Source of the DNA: a virus
Direction: 5' to 3' (one strand)
IMG/VR virus record: IMGVR_UViG_3300025327_000102
Coordinates: 1 to 35,346 of that record
DNA length: 35,346 nt
Below are positions 20,508 through 27,350 of the stretch, in pieces. The translations under genes and the position numbers were made by a program. Position 1 is the stretch's first letter, and each line of letters begins with the position of its first letter. The notes under the pieces are model-generated. The model worked only from the letters and a program-made list of their open reading frames with translations. It was not told the DNA's origin and ran no database searches.

Positions 20508-20532
20508 CCATCGTCCACCCATCCCCCATACT
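20504..20532 (+). promoter_or_regulatory. Candidate rightward promoter on a stop codon
   Basis: TTGACC (20504-20509) is followed after 17 bases by CATACT (20527-20532). The TGA of the upstream gene is inside the -35 box. It would drive the gene starting at 20562 with a leader of about 23 bases. Confidence 0.45.
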
Positions 20533-20561
20533 TGATAGGCCTACTGAGCAGGAGGACAAAC

Positions 20562-20930
20562 ATGGCAACGGTCTACAGCCCACCGAAGGGCTTCGAGGCT
20601 CCGGCCATCACGATGGAGGACTATCGTGATCAGCGCTGGGAGGCCATCGAGGCCGAGTACATCGAGCGGCTCGCCGCCTGCGCGCGAGACGTCCAGCGCT
20701 CGGAACCCGATCCGATCATCGGCAAGGTGGTGCGCTTCCCGTACGCCGATGGATACGCGCAGTACCTCGTCTGGAGCGTCAGGCCTCTGCAGCTGGTCCA
20801 TCTGGACCTCGGCGACGGCTGGGCGATCCCTGATGCCCATGCCCGAGGCCTGCGCCTGACCGACATCCGCGCCATGGTCAAGGCTGACGAGGCACTCGCC
20901 AGTTTCTTGGGAAGGAAGGTCGAGGCGTGA
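20562..20930 (+). CDS. Unknown protein, 122 aa
   Basis: ATG at 20562 has AGGAGG six bases upstream inside a 15-base match to the 51-bp repeats (CTGAGCAGGAGGACA, 20544-20558). The first part ('YSPPKGFEAPAITMEDYRDQ') is polar and helical; the middle ('IIGKVVRFPYADGYAQYLVW') and later parts are beta-rich. I do not recognise the family. Confidence 0.7.
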   Translation: MATVYSPPKGFEAPAITMEDYRDQRWEAIEAEYIERLAACARDVQRSEPDPIIGKVVRFPYADGYAQYLVWSVRPLQLVHLDLGDGWAIPDAHARGLRLTDIRAMVKADEALASFLGRKVEA

Positions 20931-21130
20931 CTCCCCACCAGATGACCGGACCGGGCTCCATCCCGACCAAGGCCAAGTGCCCCGAGTGCTGGCGCGTGTT
21001 CGACCTTACCGACGGACAGGACGCCGACGAGTGGTTCTATGGACACGACTGCGAAGGGCAGGATGAGGATGGCCCGCCGCCTGACATCAACGTCGAAGGC
21101 CAGCCCGAGTTCAATGGAGCTTTCAGATGA
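20927..21130 (+). CDS. Small zinc-ribbon-type protein, 67 aa
   Basis: GTG start overlapping the previous stop by four bases. 'KCPECWRVFDL' and 'GHDCEGQ' supply Cys, Cys, His, Cys. The first residues repeat the 'QMTGPG' pattern also encoded in the 51-bp repeat (MTGPP), and the DNA there shares 14 bases with it. Acidic C-terminus. Function unknown. Confidence 0.65.
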   Translation: MTPHQMTGPGSIPTKAKCPECWRVFDLTDGQDADEWFYGHDCEGQDEDGPPPDINVEGQPEFNGAFR

Positions 21131-21459
21131 TCCGCTGCACCGCGATCAACACCACCAACGGCAAGCGCTGCTCTAGGGACGCCACGGGTGCCACCGTCTG
21201 GCCCCGAGAGTACCGGGTCCACTGCACGCAGCATGAACGCTTCATCGCCTCAGGTCATCCGTTCCACGTCAGCCTCGCCCTCAATCCTGACAACGAGGTC
21301 ATGCTCCGCACGACGTATCCGGGCGATCTGACCCGTCGAGCGCAGGACCGGGCAGCACGTGATGCCGAACGCGCCCTCCGTCCTGCGCCCGATCCCGCCT
21401 TCGTCGCGGCCATGCTGCGACCCACACCGGCTGGCGCCTACCGCGTCAACAACGACTGA
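21127..21459 (+). CDS. Small zinc-binding-type protein, 110 aa
   Basis: 'MIRCTAINTTNGKRCSRDAT' followed by 'HCTQHERF' supplies Cys, Cys, Cys and His, a pattern of small phage zinc fingers that often look like 'C......G..C'. The rest is a helical basic segment and a Pro-rich tail. ATGA overlap upstream. Confidence 0.65.
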   Translation: MIRCTAINTTNGKRCSRDATGATVWPREYRVHCTQHERFIASGHPFHVSLALNPDNEVMLRTTYPGDLTRRAQDRAARDAERALRPAPDPAFVAAMLRPTPAGAYRVNND

Positions 21460-21665
21460 TGCTCTGCCGCTGCGCCCATGGCCGCGTCTGGCACAAGCGC
21501 CCACCGCCGTCCGGCTGGCAACGGGCGAGAGACGGGAAGTCGAAGGGTCGGACGCCCTGCTTCATGACCGCCACGCCAGCTGGCGTCGATCACCGACCCG
21601 AGCAGTTCAATCAGCGCGGCCGCTGTAGATGCCGCGACTGGCACCCGAAGGAGACTCGAACATGA
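21459..21665 (+). CDS. Small Cys-rich basic protein, 68 aa
   Basis: Starts on a one-base overlap (TGATG). Cys pairs at both ends ('MLCRCAHGRVWHKR' and 'RGRCRCRDWHPKE') with nearby His suggest a zinc site made of both ends. Basic in the middle. Related in style to several neighbours. Confidence 0.6.
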   Translation: MLCRCAHGRVWHKRPPPSGWQRARDGKSKGRTPCFMTATPAGVDHRPEQFNQRGRCRCRDWHPKETRT

Positions 21666-21982
21666 TCCTCGACCGCCGTGGGCACTGTGTTGAGTGTCCG
21701 CCGTGTGCTCAGTCGCACGATGGCCACTGCCCACGCCACTTCCCCGAACCGACAGACGGCCAACGACTCGAACGTTACGGTCAGACCCTCGGCGTCAGGG
21801 TCCACGTCTACCCGGGCCGCCTCGGAGCCCCGGTCGTCATCGCCTTCCGCTACCCGGACGGCAACGTCGAGTCAATCAGGAGCGACGCGAAGCACTGGTA
21901 TGCGGTCGGCATGGCCTACCTCGATCAGGAGGCCGAACGGCAAGAGGAGACGCGATCCGTCGCCGTCGAGTCACGTCCTTGA
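21662..21982 (+). CDS. Zinc-finger-type protein, 106 aa
   Basis: ATG at 21662 overlaps the previous stop (ATGA). 'GHCVECPPCAQSHDGHCPRH' gives four Cys and several His in 20 residues. The C-terminal part is beta-rich and then helical and acidic. Function unknown. Confidence 0.65.
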   Translation: MILDRRGHCVECPPCAQSHDGHCPRHFPEPTDGQRLERYGQTLGVRVHVYPGRLGAPVVIAFRYPDGNVESIRSDAKHWYAVGMAYLDQEAERQEETRSVAVESRP

Positions 21983-22176
21983 GCGGGAGCGCCTACCTCC
22001 TCCAGCGGGCCGCACGTGAACTTGAGGCGCCAGCCGTCAAGCTCCGCCAGTACGCGGAGAAGAAACGCCTGCCGCCGATGTTGGAGGGCTACCAGCTAGG
22101 GCTAGAAGTCGCTGTCGACGTCATCCAGAGGATGGCCGATCAGGAACGCCAACGCGCCAGAAGGAGGAACGCATGA
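21979..22176 (+). CDS. Small helical basic protein with TTG start, 65 aa
   Basis: A TTG overlapping the previous TGA (TTGA) gives 'MSGSAYLLQRAARELEAPAV'; the frame has no ATG except an internal one. The protein is helical and ends 'RQRARRRNA', so it could bind nucleic acid. The tight overlap supports the unusual start. Confidence 0.6.
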   Translation: MSGSAYLLQRAARELEAPAVKLRQYAEKKRLPPMLEGYQLGLEVAVDVIQRMADQERQRARRRNA

Positions 22177-22457
22177 CCCCGCGACCAGTCGTCTACATCA
22201 ACATCACCAGAGGCGTCGAGCAGTGGACGATCACTGCCCCCGGCAACGGGGAGCCTGAGGTCTACATCGTCGATCACGACGATGAGGGCTCGATCGACGA
22301 CTACGACTACCTCCTCCAGACGCAGACGCTCGCCCTAGCCTCCCTGCGTGGGCGCATCCCGCCCGAAGTCGAGGCCACCCTCGAGCAGGGCATCGTCGGG
22401 ACCAAGGATCGGATCACCGACCTCGTGAACGACGGGGCCGTGAGGTACTTCGCATGA
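22173..22457 (+). CDS. Unknown acidic protein, 94 aa
   Basis: ATG overlaps the previous stop (ATGA) and has AGGAGG upstream. The N-terminal half is beta-rich and acidic ('EPEVYIVDHDDEGSIDDYDY'); the C-terminal half is helical. No family recognised. Confidence 0.65.
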   Translation: MTPRPVVYINITRGVEQWTITAPGNGEPEVYIVDHDDEGSIDDYDYLLQTQTLALASLRGRIPPEVEATLEQGIVGTKDRITDLVNDGAVRYFA

Positions 22458-22762
22458 ACGTCACCGTCACCCGGATCACCATCCCGCCCATGTCGACCAT
22501 CGGCTACGGCTTCGGTACCGACGAGGCCGGAAACCACATCAGCTTCATCGGCGACCACCGCCCGATGCGTGACATCGGCGAGGCCATCGCCGAAGCCGAG
22601 TCGAGGGACGAGCTACCGGTCGCCGACGTCCCCGACCACAGCATCCTGAGCATCGAGGAACGAACAGACTACTGGTATGAGTACGAGAATGACCCGGATA
22701 AGGAGAGTCACCCAGACGAAACGTATGACGAGTTTGTCCAACGTAAGCTCGCCGAGGAGTGA
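22454..22762 (+). CDS. Unknown acidic protein, 102 aa, last gene before the FtsK-like locus
   Basis: ATGA overlap upstream. The N-terminus is beta-rich; the last 40 residues are acidic and Tyr-rich ('DYWYEYENDPDKESHPDETY') and end in a short helix. No motif recognised. It precedes the promoter and leader of the FtsK-like gene. Confidence 0.65.
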   Translation: MNVTVTRITIPPMSTIGYGFGTDEAGNHISFIGDHRPMRDIGEAIAEAESRDELPVADVPDHSILSIEERTDYWYEYENDPDKESHPDETYDEFVQRKLAEE

Positions 22763-22792
22763 GTGGAGGACTTCCTTGGGGCCCACCCGTCT

Positions 22793-22800
22793 GGTATAGT
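22793..22800 (+). promoter_or_regulatory. Extended -10 promoter for the FtsK-like gene
   Basis: TGG immediately precedes TATAGT (22795-22800), forming the extended -10 pattern TGnTATAnT. No good -35 is seen, as often with extended -10 promoters. Transcription would start near 22807, at the first base of the folded leader. Confidence 0.5.
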
Positions 22801-22806
22801 GGATAG

Positions 22807-22863
22807 CCCTCAGCCAAGACTGACTAATCGGTAGGACCGTCACGTTGGTCCACTGGCTGAGGG
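22807..22863 (+). ncRNA. Folded 57-base leader (possible RNA switch) before the FtsK-like gene
   Basis: CCCTCAGCCA (22807-22816) is perfectly complementary to TGGCTGAGGG (22854-22863), giving a 10-bp closing stem. The enclosed bases can form either CGGT-AGG-ACCG or GGACC-(8)-GGTCC; the two use the same bases and exclude each other. The 3' arm leads directly into GAGAGGGG, the ribosome site of the TTG start at 22878. This layout suits regulated translation. No known riboswitch class is recognised. Confidence 0.45.
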
Positions 22864-22877
22864 GTGAGAGGGGTCCC

Positions 22878-23969
22878 TTGAGCACGAACAATCTTCTCAG
22901 CGCCAAGCTGGCCGAGCTCGGCATCCATGCTACCGTGGTCGGCGCGCGAACCGGCCCGGTCGTGACGCGGTACGAGGTCCTCCTCGACCCCGGAGTGCGC
23001 GTCGCCGCCGTCCGTGGTCTCGAGGACGACCTCGCCATGGCCCTCTCGGCTCGCAGCGTGCGGATCGAAGCGCCCATCCCGGGGCGTGACGTGATCGGCA
23101 TCGAGGTGCCGAATGCGGAGCGCGTCACGGTGGGCCTCGCTGAGGTCCTCGACGCCATCGGGCCCACGCCCCTCACATTCGCCCTCGGGCGAGGGCCAGA
23201 CGGGCAGGCCGTCGGCTCCGACCTCCGTGCCCTGCCGCACCTCCTCATCGCCGGCACCACTGGGTCCGGCAAGAGCGTCATGGTCAACGCCCTGATCTGC
23301 AGCCTGCTCCGCTACAAGCCCGAAGAGGTCCGCTTCGTCCTGATCGACCTCAAGGGCGTCGAGCTGACGACCTACACCCTCGTCCCGCACATGCTCACGA
23401 CGCCGATCGACAACGCCCGCGAGGCGAGGGTCGGTCTGGAGTGGGCGGTGGCCGAGATGGAGGACCGCTACGCCGGGCTCGCCGAGCAGGGGTACCGGGA
23501 CATCAGGAGTTACAACCGTGCTCCGGGTGGTGGCTGGCCGTACATCGTCGTGGTGGTCGACGAGCTAGCCGACCTACTCATGCAGGATCGGACCATCGAG
23601 CCGCTCCTCGTGCGCATCGCCCAGAAGGCACGAGCGGTCGGGCTCCATCTCGTGCTCGCCACCCAACGTCCCTCCGTCGACGTCATCACCGGCGTCCTCA
23701 AGGCCAACATCCCTGCCCGGATCGCCTTCACCGTGGCGTCCGGCATCGACTCTCGGGTCATCCTCGATCAGACGGGTGCCGAGAACCTGACCGGCAAGGG
23801 CGACATGCTCTTCTCGACGCCTGACCTGCCGAGCCCCATGCGCCTGCAGGGCGTCTATGTCTCCGATGACGAGATCGGGACCATCGTCGCCTCGTGGGAG
23901 GACGAAGACCTCGAAGAAACCGACATCCTCATGCCGCAAGTTGAAGGACGGGTGATCGTGCCATGGTAA
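22878..23969 (+). CDS. FtsK/SpoIIIE-like DNA translocase (motor domain only), 363 aa
   Basis: FtsK-type motors move along double-stranded DNA using ATP. The alpha-like N-terminal region ('GPVVTRYEVLLDPGVRVAAV') is followed by Walker A 'GTTGSGKSVMVNALI' (about 126-140), 'VLIDLKGVEL', Walker B 'YIVVVVDELADLLM' (about 222-235) and 'LVLATQRPSVDVITGVLKAN', all very close to FtsK. It lacks the membrane domain and the C-terminal DNA-reading gamma domain. The TTG at 22878 is chosen for the GAGAGGGG upstream; TTG 22845 is in frame but within the folded leader. Two membrane micro-proteins and a Spo11-like protein follow. Confidence 0.93.
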   Translation: MSTNNLLSAKLAELGIHATVVGARTGPVVTRYEVLLDPGVRVAAVRGLEDDLAMALSARSVRIEAPIPGRDVIGIEVPNAERVTVGLAEVLDAIGPTPLTFALGRGPDGQAVGSDLRALPHLLIAGTTGSGKSVMVNALICSLLRYKPEEVRFVLIDLKGVELTTYTLVPHMLTTPIDNAREARVGLEWAVAEMEDRYAGLAEQGYRDIRSYNRAPGGGWPYIVVVVDELADLLMQDRTIEPLLVRIAQKARAVGLHLVLATQRPSVDVITGVLKANIPARIAFTVASGIDSRVILDQTGAENLTGKGDMLFSTPDLPSPMRLQGVYVSDDEIGTIVASWEDEDLEETDILMPQVEGRVIVPW

Positions 23970-24109
23970 AGCGTCGCAATCAGGCTTGGCGCATCGAGGA
24001 TGCCGAGCGCATCGACTGGCCCCGCGTGGCTCTGGTCATCGCTCAGGCGATCGTGATCGTCCTCGGCGGCTCGCTCTTCCTCATCCTGCTCTTCGCGTCG
24101 GGGGCGTGA
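23963..24109 (+). CDS. 48-aa single-pass membrane micro-protein
   Basis: ATG overlaps the end of the FtsK-like gene by seven bases. A basic N-terminus ('MVKRRNQAWRIEDAERIDW') is followed by one hydrophobic segment ('VALVIAQAIVIVLGGSLFLI') and a short tail. Its place right after a motor that lacks its usual membrane domain suggests it might anchor it; that is inference. Confidence 0.6.
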   Translation: MVKRRNQAWRIEDAERIDWPRVALVIAQAIVIVLGGSLFLILLFASGA

Positions 24110-24110
24110 C

Positions 24111-24188
24111 ATGGAGTTCATCGCTTTCGTCATCGGGGCCATCTTCTTCGTCTGGCTCGCAGTCTTCCTCAGGAACCGAGGTCTCTGA
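24111..24188 (+). CDS. 25-aa single-pass membrane micro-protein
   Basis: ATG follows the previous stop by one base. The peptide is one membrane segment ('FIAFVIGAIFFVWLAVFL') with a basic end 'RNRGL'. It lies between the 48-aa membrane protein and the Spo11-like gene. No function is known. Confidence 0.5.
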   Translation: MEFIAFVIGAIFFVWLAVFLRNRGL

Positions 24189-24190
24189 GC

Positions 24191-25150
24191 ATGCCGCTCA
24201 TCCAGTACCGGGAAGTCAACTTTCGCCCAGCCGCGTTGGCCATCATCGACATGGCCAACACGATCGCCATGAGTTACGCCCGTGGCGGCGACAGCCTGAC
24301 CCTTCGCCAGCTCTACTATCAGTTCGTCGCACGGGACTTGATCCCGAACCGCGATACCGAGTACAAGCGCCTCGGGTCGATCATCAACGACGCCCGATAC
24401 GCGGGGCTCTTCGACTGGTCACTGATCACTGATCGTACGCGCAACGTGCGCGGCGGCGATGGGCACGACAGCGACCCGGCGTCTGTTGTCGCCGACCTTT
24501 CGTTCTACGCAGCCCTCTGGCAAGGCCAGACCGAACGAGTCGAGGTATGGGTCGAGAAGGACGCTCTCGTCGATGTCGTTGGTCGGGCCGCCGGACGCTA
24601 CCGGACGCCGTACTTCTCCTGCCGTGGCTACACGTCGGCCTCGGAGGTCTGGGCAGCTGCGCAGCGGATCGAAGGCTACTTCGATGACGGTGCCGAGCAC
24701 GTCACGATCCTCCACCTCGGAGACCACGACCCGTCGGGCATCGACATGACCCGCGACATCAGCGAACGCCTCTGGCTTTTCTTGGAGGGCGATGGCTATT
24801 CATCGGGGGCTCTGGAAGTCAATCGGATCGCCCTCAACATGCCACAGGTCGAAACCTACAGCCCGCCACCCAACCCTGCAAAGATCACCGACTCGCGGGC
24901 CCGCCGATACATCGCTCGCTTCGGTCGGGAAAGCTGGGAGCTTGACGCACTAGAGCCGACCGTCCTGCGCCAGCTGATCATCGACAACATCCGGCCCCTG
25001 ATCGACTTCGAGAAGTGGGACGAACGCCTCGCGTTCGAGCGCGAGGCCAGCGCCACGCTGGAGGCATTCAGCAGCCACTACGACGAGCTCCACGAGTTCT
25101 TGAGCGAGAACGGTCTGCTCCCTGAGGCCAAGGAGGACACCGATGCCTGA
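24191..25150 (+). CDS. Spo11/topoisomerase VI-A-like protein (mini-A type, Toprim), 319 aa
   Basis: The N-terminal winged-helix-like part contains 'SLTLRQLYYQFVARDLI' with adjacent Tyr 42 and 43 after Arg 39, the layout of the catalytic tyrosine in Spo11 and TopoVI-A ('R..YY'). The Toprim domain shows Glu 122 in 'VEVWVEKDAL' and 'ILHLGDHDPSGIDM' (Asp 178, Asp 180), the metal-binding residues. No GHKL-ATPase B subunit is visible. Stand-alone TopoVI-A homologues ('mini-A') are known from phages and mobile elements, and related JetD cuts DNA in Wadjet defence. The DNA-cleaving role is inferred from residues; the partner is probably host or phage. Confidence 0.85.
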   Translation: MPLIQYREVNFRPAALAIIDMANTIAMSYARGGDSLTLRQLYYQFVARDLIPNRDTEYKRLGSIINDARYAGLFDWSLITDRTRNVRGGDGHDSDPASVVADLSFYAALWQGQTERVEVWVEKDALVDVVGRAAGRYRTPYFSCRGYTSASEVWAAAQRIEGYFDDGAEHVTILHLGDHDPSGIDMTRDISERLWLFLEGDGYSSGALEVNRIALNMPQVETYSPPPNPAKITDSRARRYIARFGRESWELDALEPTVLRQLIIDNIRPLIDFEKWDERLAFEREASATLEAFSSHYDELHEFLSENGLLPEAKEDTDA

Positions 25151-25424
25151 GGCGACACCACGGCCACGTATCTGGCGAGCACGCATCTGGACGAAGGGTG
25201 GCCCGTTTGAGGGAACCGGCTTCATCTTCAAGGCGCCCATCGGCTGGGCAGGTGACGCAGCCAGCGTCCTCGTCGGTCTCGAGGAGCGCTACAAGATCAC
25301 GCGCTACCAGCTGGGACCCGTGCCGGCGCGCGTCCTGTCCGCCTTCACCCATGAGGATCGCGAGGCACTCGAGCGCTTCGGCCCCGCACTCGACCGAGCG
25401 GCCCCGCACATCGATTGGTCATGA
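25143..25424 (+). CDS. Unknown small protein after the Spo11-like gene, 93 aa
   Basis: ATG lies eight bases inside the end of the Spo11-like gene, with AAGGAG upstream. An N-terminal basic segment is followed by a Gly-rich region ('GGPFEGTGFIFKAPIGWAGD') and helices. No family recognised; the coupling suggests it works with its neighbour. Confidence 0.65.
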   Translation: MPEATPRPRIWRARIWTKGGPFEGTGFIFKAPIGWAGDAASVLVGLEERYKITRYQLGPVPARVLSAFTHEDREALERFGPALDRAAPHIDWS

Positions 25425-25439
25425 GCACAGGAGAGAGTG

Positions 25440-25700
25440 ATGAGTGAGGCACCAATAACCGTCAACCTGTCCGTCGTCGACAATGTGTCCGCGTCCATCG
25501 ACCATCTCCAGATCGAGCTCGGCGCACCATTCATCGTCGAGGTGCGCGAGAACGGTAGCCCCGAATGGATCCGCAACGGCCTGCACTTCGCGACCGACGA
25601 AGAGGCCGATCGCTGGGCCTTCGATCTGATGATGCGCTGGTTCGGGATCGAGGCCTATCGCGTGGTCGACACGCGCTCCGGAGAGGTGGTCAGGGCATGA
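25440..25700 (+). CDS. Unknown small protein, 86 aa
   Basis: The ATG at 25440 has AGGAG upstream; GTG at 25437 is in frame just before it. A beta-rich N-terminal half ('PITVNLSVVDNVSASIDHLQ') is followed by a helical half ('TDEEADRWAFDLMMRWFG'). Unknown function. Confidence 0.65.
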   Translation: MSEAPITVNLSVVDNVSASIDHLQIELGAPFIVEVRENGSPEWIRNGLHFATDEEADRWAFDLMMRWFGIEAYRVVDTRSGEVVRA

Positions 25701-25873
25701 GCGGGGACTGGATCGGGGCAATCATTGTGTTCACTCTCATCGGCATCATCGTGTTCACCATCGCGTGGGCGGTGGTGAACTCGGACACCGCCTTGACGCA
25801 GTACTGCGTCGATGTCGAAGGTCAGCTCGTCAGGGCGGGGGAGACGCTCGTCTGCGTGATGGTGCAGCAATGA
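25697..25873 (+). CDS. 58-aa membrane-anchored protein
   Basis: One membrane segment ('IGAIIVFTLIGIIVFTIAWA') near residues 6-26 is followed by a short soluble part with two Cys ('LTQYCVDVEG', 'ETLVCVMVQ') that could form a disulfide outside the cell. ATGA overlaps on both sides. Function unknown. Confidence 0.65.
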   Translation: MSGDWIGAIIVFTLIGIIVFTIAWAVVNSDTALTQYCVDVEGQLVRAGETLVCVMVQQ

Positions 25874-26280
25874 GTCTCCCAACGTACGAGGCCATCACCA
25901 GCAAGCTCGGCATCCCCCGCTGCCGGGGCATCCTGCCGAACGGCCAGCGCTGCTTCCTCGCGACGCACGACTCCCACCACGGATCATACTCGGGTGGTTA
26001 CGTCCACTGGGGCGACCGTGCCCCGACCCGGTCGGGCATTCGCGAGTACCTGACCCTCGCCGCCCTGCGCTATCTCGATCAGGGCGAGGAACAGGAGGCG
26101 CTCTGGCGCCTTCACTATCGTGCCCAACTGCTCGTCGGTGAGTGGCAACGCATGATCGGCGTCCGCTTCCCACCCAAGATCAGCGACAAGTACCGGGCCC
26201 GTCTCAAGGTCATGCTCGTCGACGTTCCGACTAGCGAGCCGATGCGCGCAGAGGCCATGCGTTGGGCGACCCGATCGTAG
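25870..26280 (+). CDS. Zinc-type small protein, 136 aa
   Basis: ATG overlaps the previous stop (ATGA). 'IPRCRGILPNGQRCFLATHD' and 'SHHGSYSGGY' supply Cys, Cys, His residues in the pattern of small phage zinc fingers. The C-terminal two-thirds is helical and basic. Function unknown. Confidence 0.65.
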   Translation: MSLPTYEAITSKLGIPRCRGILPNGQRCFLATHDSHHGSYSGGYVHWGDRAPTRSGIREYLTLAALRYLDQGEEQEALWRLHYRAQLLVGEWQRMIGVRFPPKISDKYRARLKVMLVDVPTSEPMRAEAMRWATRS

Positions 26281-26480
26281 GCCAGTGGCGGTGCGTCACC
26301 TGCGGGGTCGGCAGGCCGACCTTCCCCGTTCAGCCCAGCATCGATCCTCGATGGGGGCTCTCCGAGTGCGACAACCTCGATTGCAGAAGCAAGAAGCACA
26401 CCGGCAAGATCGCAGGCGCGATGCGTCATCAGGCGCCATTCAGGAGGATCGATGCCCCGCAGACAAACACGGAGACGTAG
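26262..26480 (+). CDS. Small zinc-ribbon protein with TTG start, 72 aa
   Basis: 'WRCVTCGVGRPTF' and 'SECDNLDCRSKKH' give two Cys pairs, a good zinc ribbon. The only in-frame start is TTG 26262, 18 bases inside the previous gene; there is no strong ribosome site, so translation may be coupled. The C-terminus is basic. Confidence 0.6.
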   Translation: MGDPIVGQWRCVTCGVGRPTFPVQPSIDPRWGLSECDNLDCRSKKHTGKIAGAMRHQAPFRRIDAPQTNTET

Positions 26481-26694
26481 CCTTGAGCCCTACAGCCAGA
26501 AGCGACTGACGCTCGAGCTCAGGTATGCCATCGATGTGGCCAAGAAGGCCCCCAGCGAGCCAAACATCCAGCGCGTCAAGGAGCTGATCGATGACCACCC
26601 CCTCGGGGTCCGATCCCACCACCTCGTCTACAACCTCGGAGAAGCCAGACTCTACTGGCTCTACGAGAACGGCCTCCTCTCGGGACCAGCGTAG
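26452..26694 (+). CDS. Unknown basic helical protein, 80 aa
   Basis: ATG 26452 has AGGAGG five bases upstream. Arg-rich N-terminus ('PRRQTRRRSLEPYSQKR') and helical remainder ('RVKELIDDHPLGVRSHHLVY'). It could bind nucleic acid. It shares 104 bases with the next frame. Confidence 0.6.
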   Translation: MPRRQTRRRSLEPYSQKRLTLELRYAIDVAKKAPSEPNIQRVKELIDDHPLGVRSHHLVYNLGEARLYWLYENGLLSGPA

Positions 26695-27145
26695 GGAGGA
26701 TCTCCTCAGACGAGTCAAGGATCTCGAGATAGAGGTCGATGCCTTCATCATGGAGATAAAGAGGCAGAGTCCGAAAGATCGGCCCCTCCGGTCCATCAGG
26801 GACTTCTTCTCCAAGCGCCCAGCGATGCCAGCCGAGATCAAGATCGACGATGTCGAAGGCGTGCTGATTACGACCGATGGAGAAACACCGATGGGCTCTC
26901 CGATCGGCCTGTCGATCCACGGCGAGATCATCGTCTTCCAGTTCCGGGTGCCCGGGGACGCGCTGGTCGGCGAGCTCCGTCATGGGGCTGTTCATCGCCT
27001 GCGCATGGGCAAGAGCACATGGGTCACGAACATTGATCTCGAAACCGATGTCCACGCCGACGAGATCGTGACTGTCGTGCAGGCCGTGACCGTCGCGGCC
27101 GGCGGGAACACCGGGACCCCGATGCCTGAAGGGCTCGACGAATGA
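26591..27145 (+). CDS. Unknown protein with coiled-coil and beta-rich halves, up to 184 aa
   Basis: The first ~30 residues are Ser/Thr-rich and overlap the previous gene, so the start may really be later, for example ATG 26750. Residues 33-60 form a charged helix ('LLRRVKDLEIEVDAFIMEIK'); the C-terminal part is beta-rich ('SIHGEIIVFQFRVPGD'). ATG 26591 has AAGGAG seven bases upstream. No family recognised. The end of the gene is the first copy of a 22-bp repeat. Confidence 0.6.
   Translation: MTTPSGSDPTTSSTTSEKPDSTGSTRTASSRDQRREDLLRRVKDLEIEVDAFIMEIKRQSPKDRPLRSIRDFFSKRPAMPAEIKIDDVEGVLITTDGETPMGSPIGLSIHGEIIVFQFRVPGDALVGELRHGAVHRLRMGKSTWVTNIDLETDVHADEIVTVVQAVTVAAGGNTGTPMPEGLDE
27124..27145 (+). 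repeat. 22-bp direct repeat, copy 1
   Basis: Identical to 27351-27372. It covers the last codons of one gene ('PEGLDE' and stop) and the start codon of the next (ATG 27142). Confidence 0.85.
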
Positions 27146-27336
27146 GCTACCGCGTCGTTCGCTTCTACTTCGACAAGCCCGGCTACCAACGCACGATCAT
27201 CGCGCGCTGCTCCCTCGAAGAGGCGCAACGCCATTGCAGTGACCCTGAGACGAGCAGCAACACGGCCAAGGGGTCGTGGGCTCGTCGCCGGACAAGGCTG
27301 CATGGCCGATGGTTCGACGGGTACGAAGAACGATGA
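27142..27336 (+). CDS. Conserved small phage protein ('RFYFDKPG...DPETSS...WFDGYE' type), 64 aa
   Basis: 'VVRFYFDKPGYQRTIIARCS', 'EEAQRHCSDPETSSNTA' and 'GRWFDGYEE' match, from memory, a widespread small phage protein of unknown function in which 'LEEAQ..C.DPETSS' and 'WFDGYE' are constant. The gene is flanked by 22-bp direct repeats, so it may have been acquired as a unit. Confidence 0.75.
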   Translation: MSYRVVRFYFDKPGYQRTIIARCSLEEAQRHCSDPETSSNTAKGSWARRRTRLHGRWFDGYEER

Positions 27337-27350
27337 CCAACCAGAAGGAG

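Noticed and set aside
22795-22863. tRNA-like look of the leader before the FtsK-like gene
   Set aside because: It lacks a 7-bp acceptor stem with a D arm, anticodon arm and T arm in the right order; it is a two-stem leader only.
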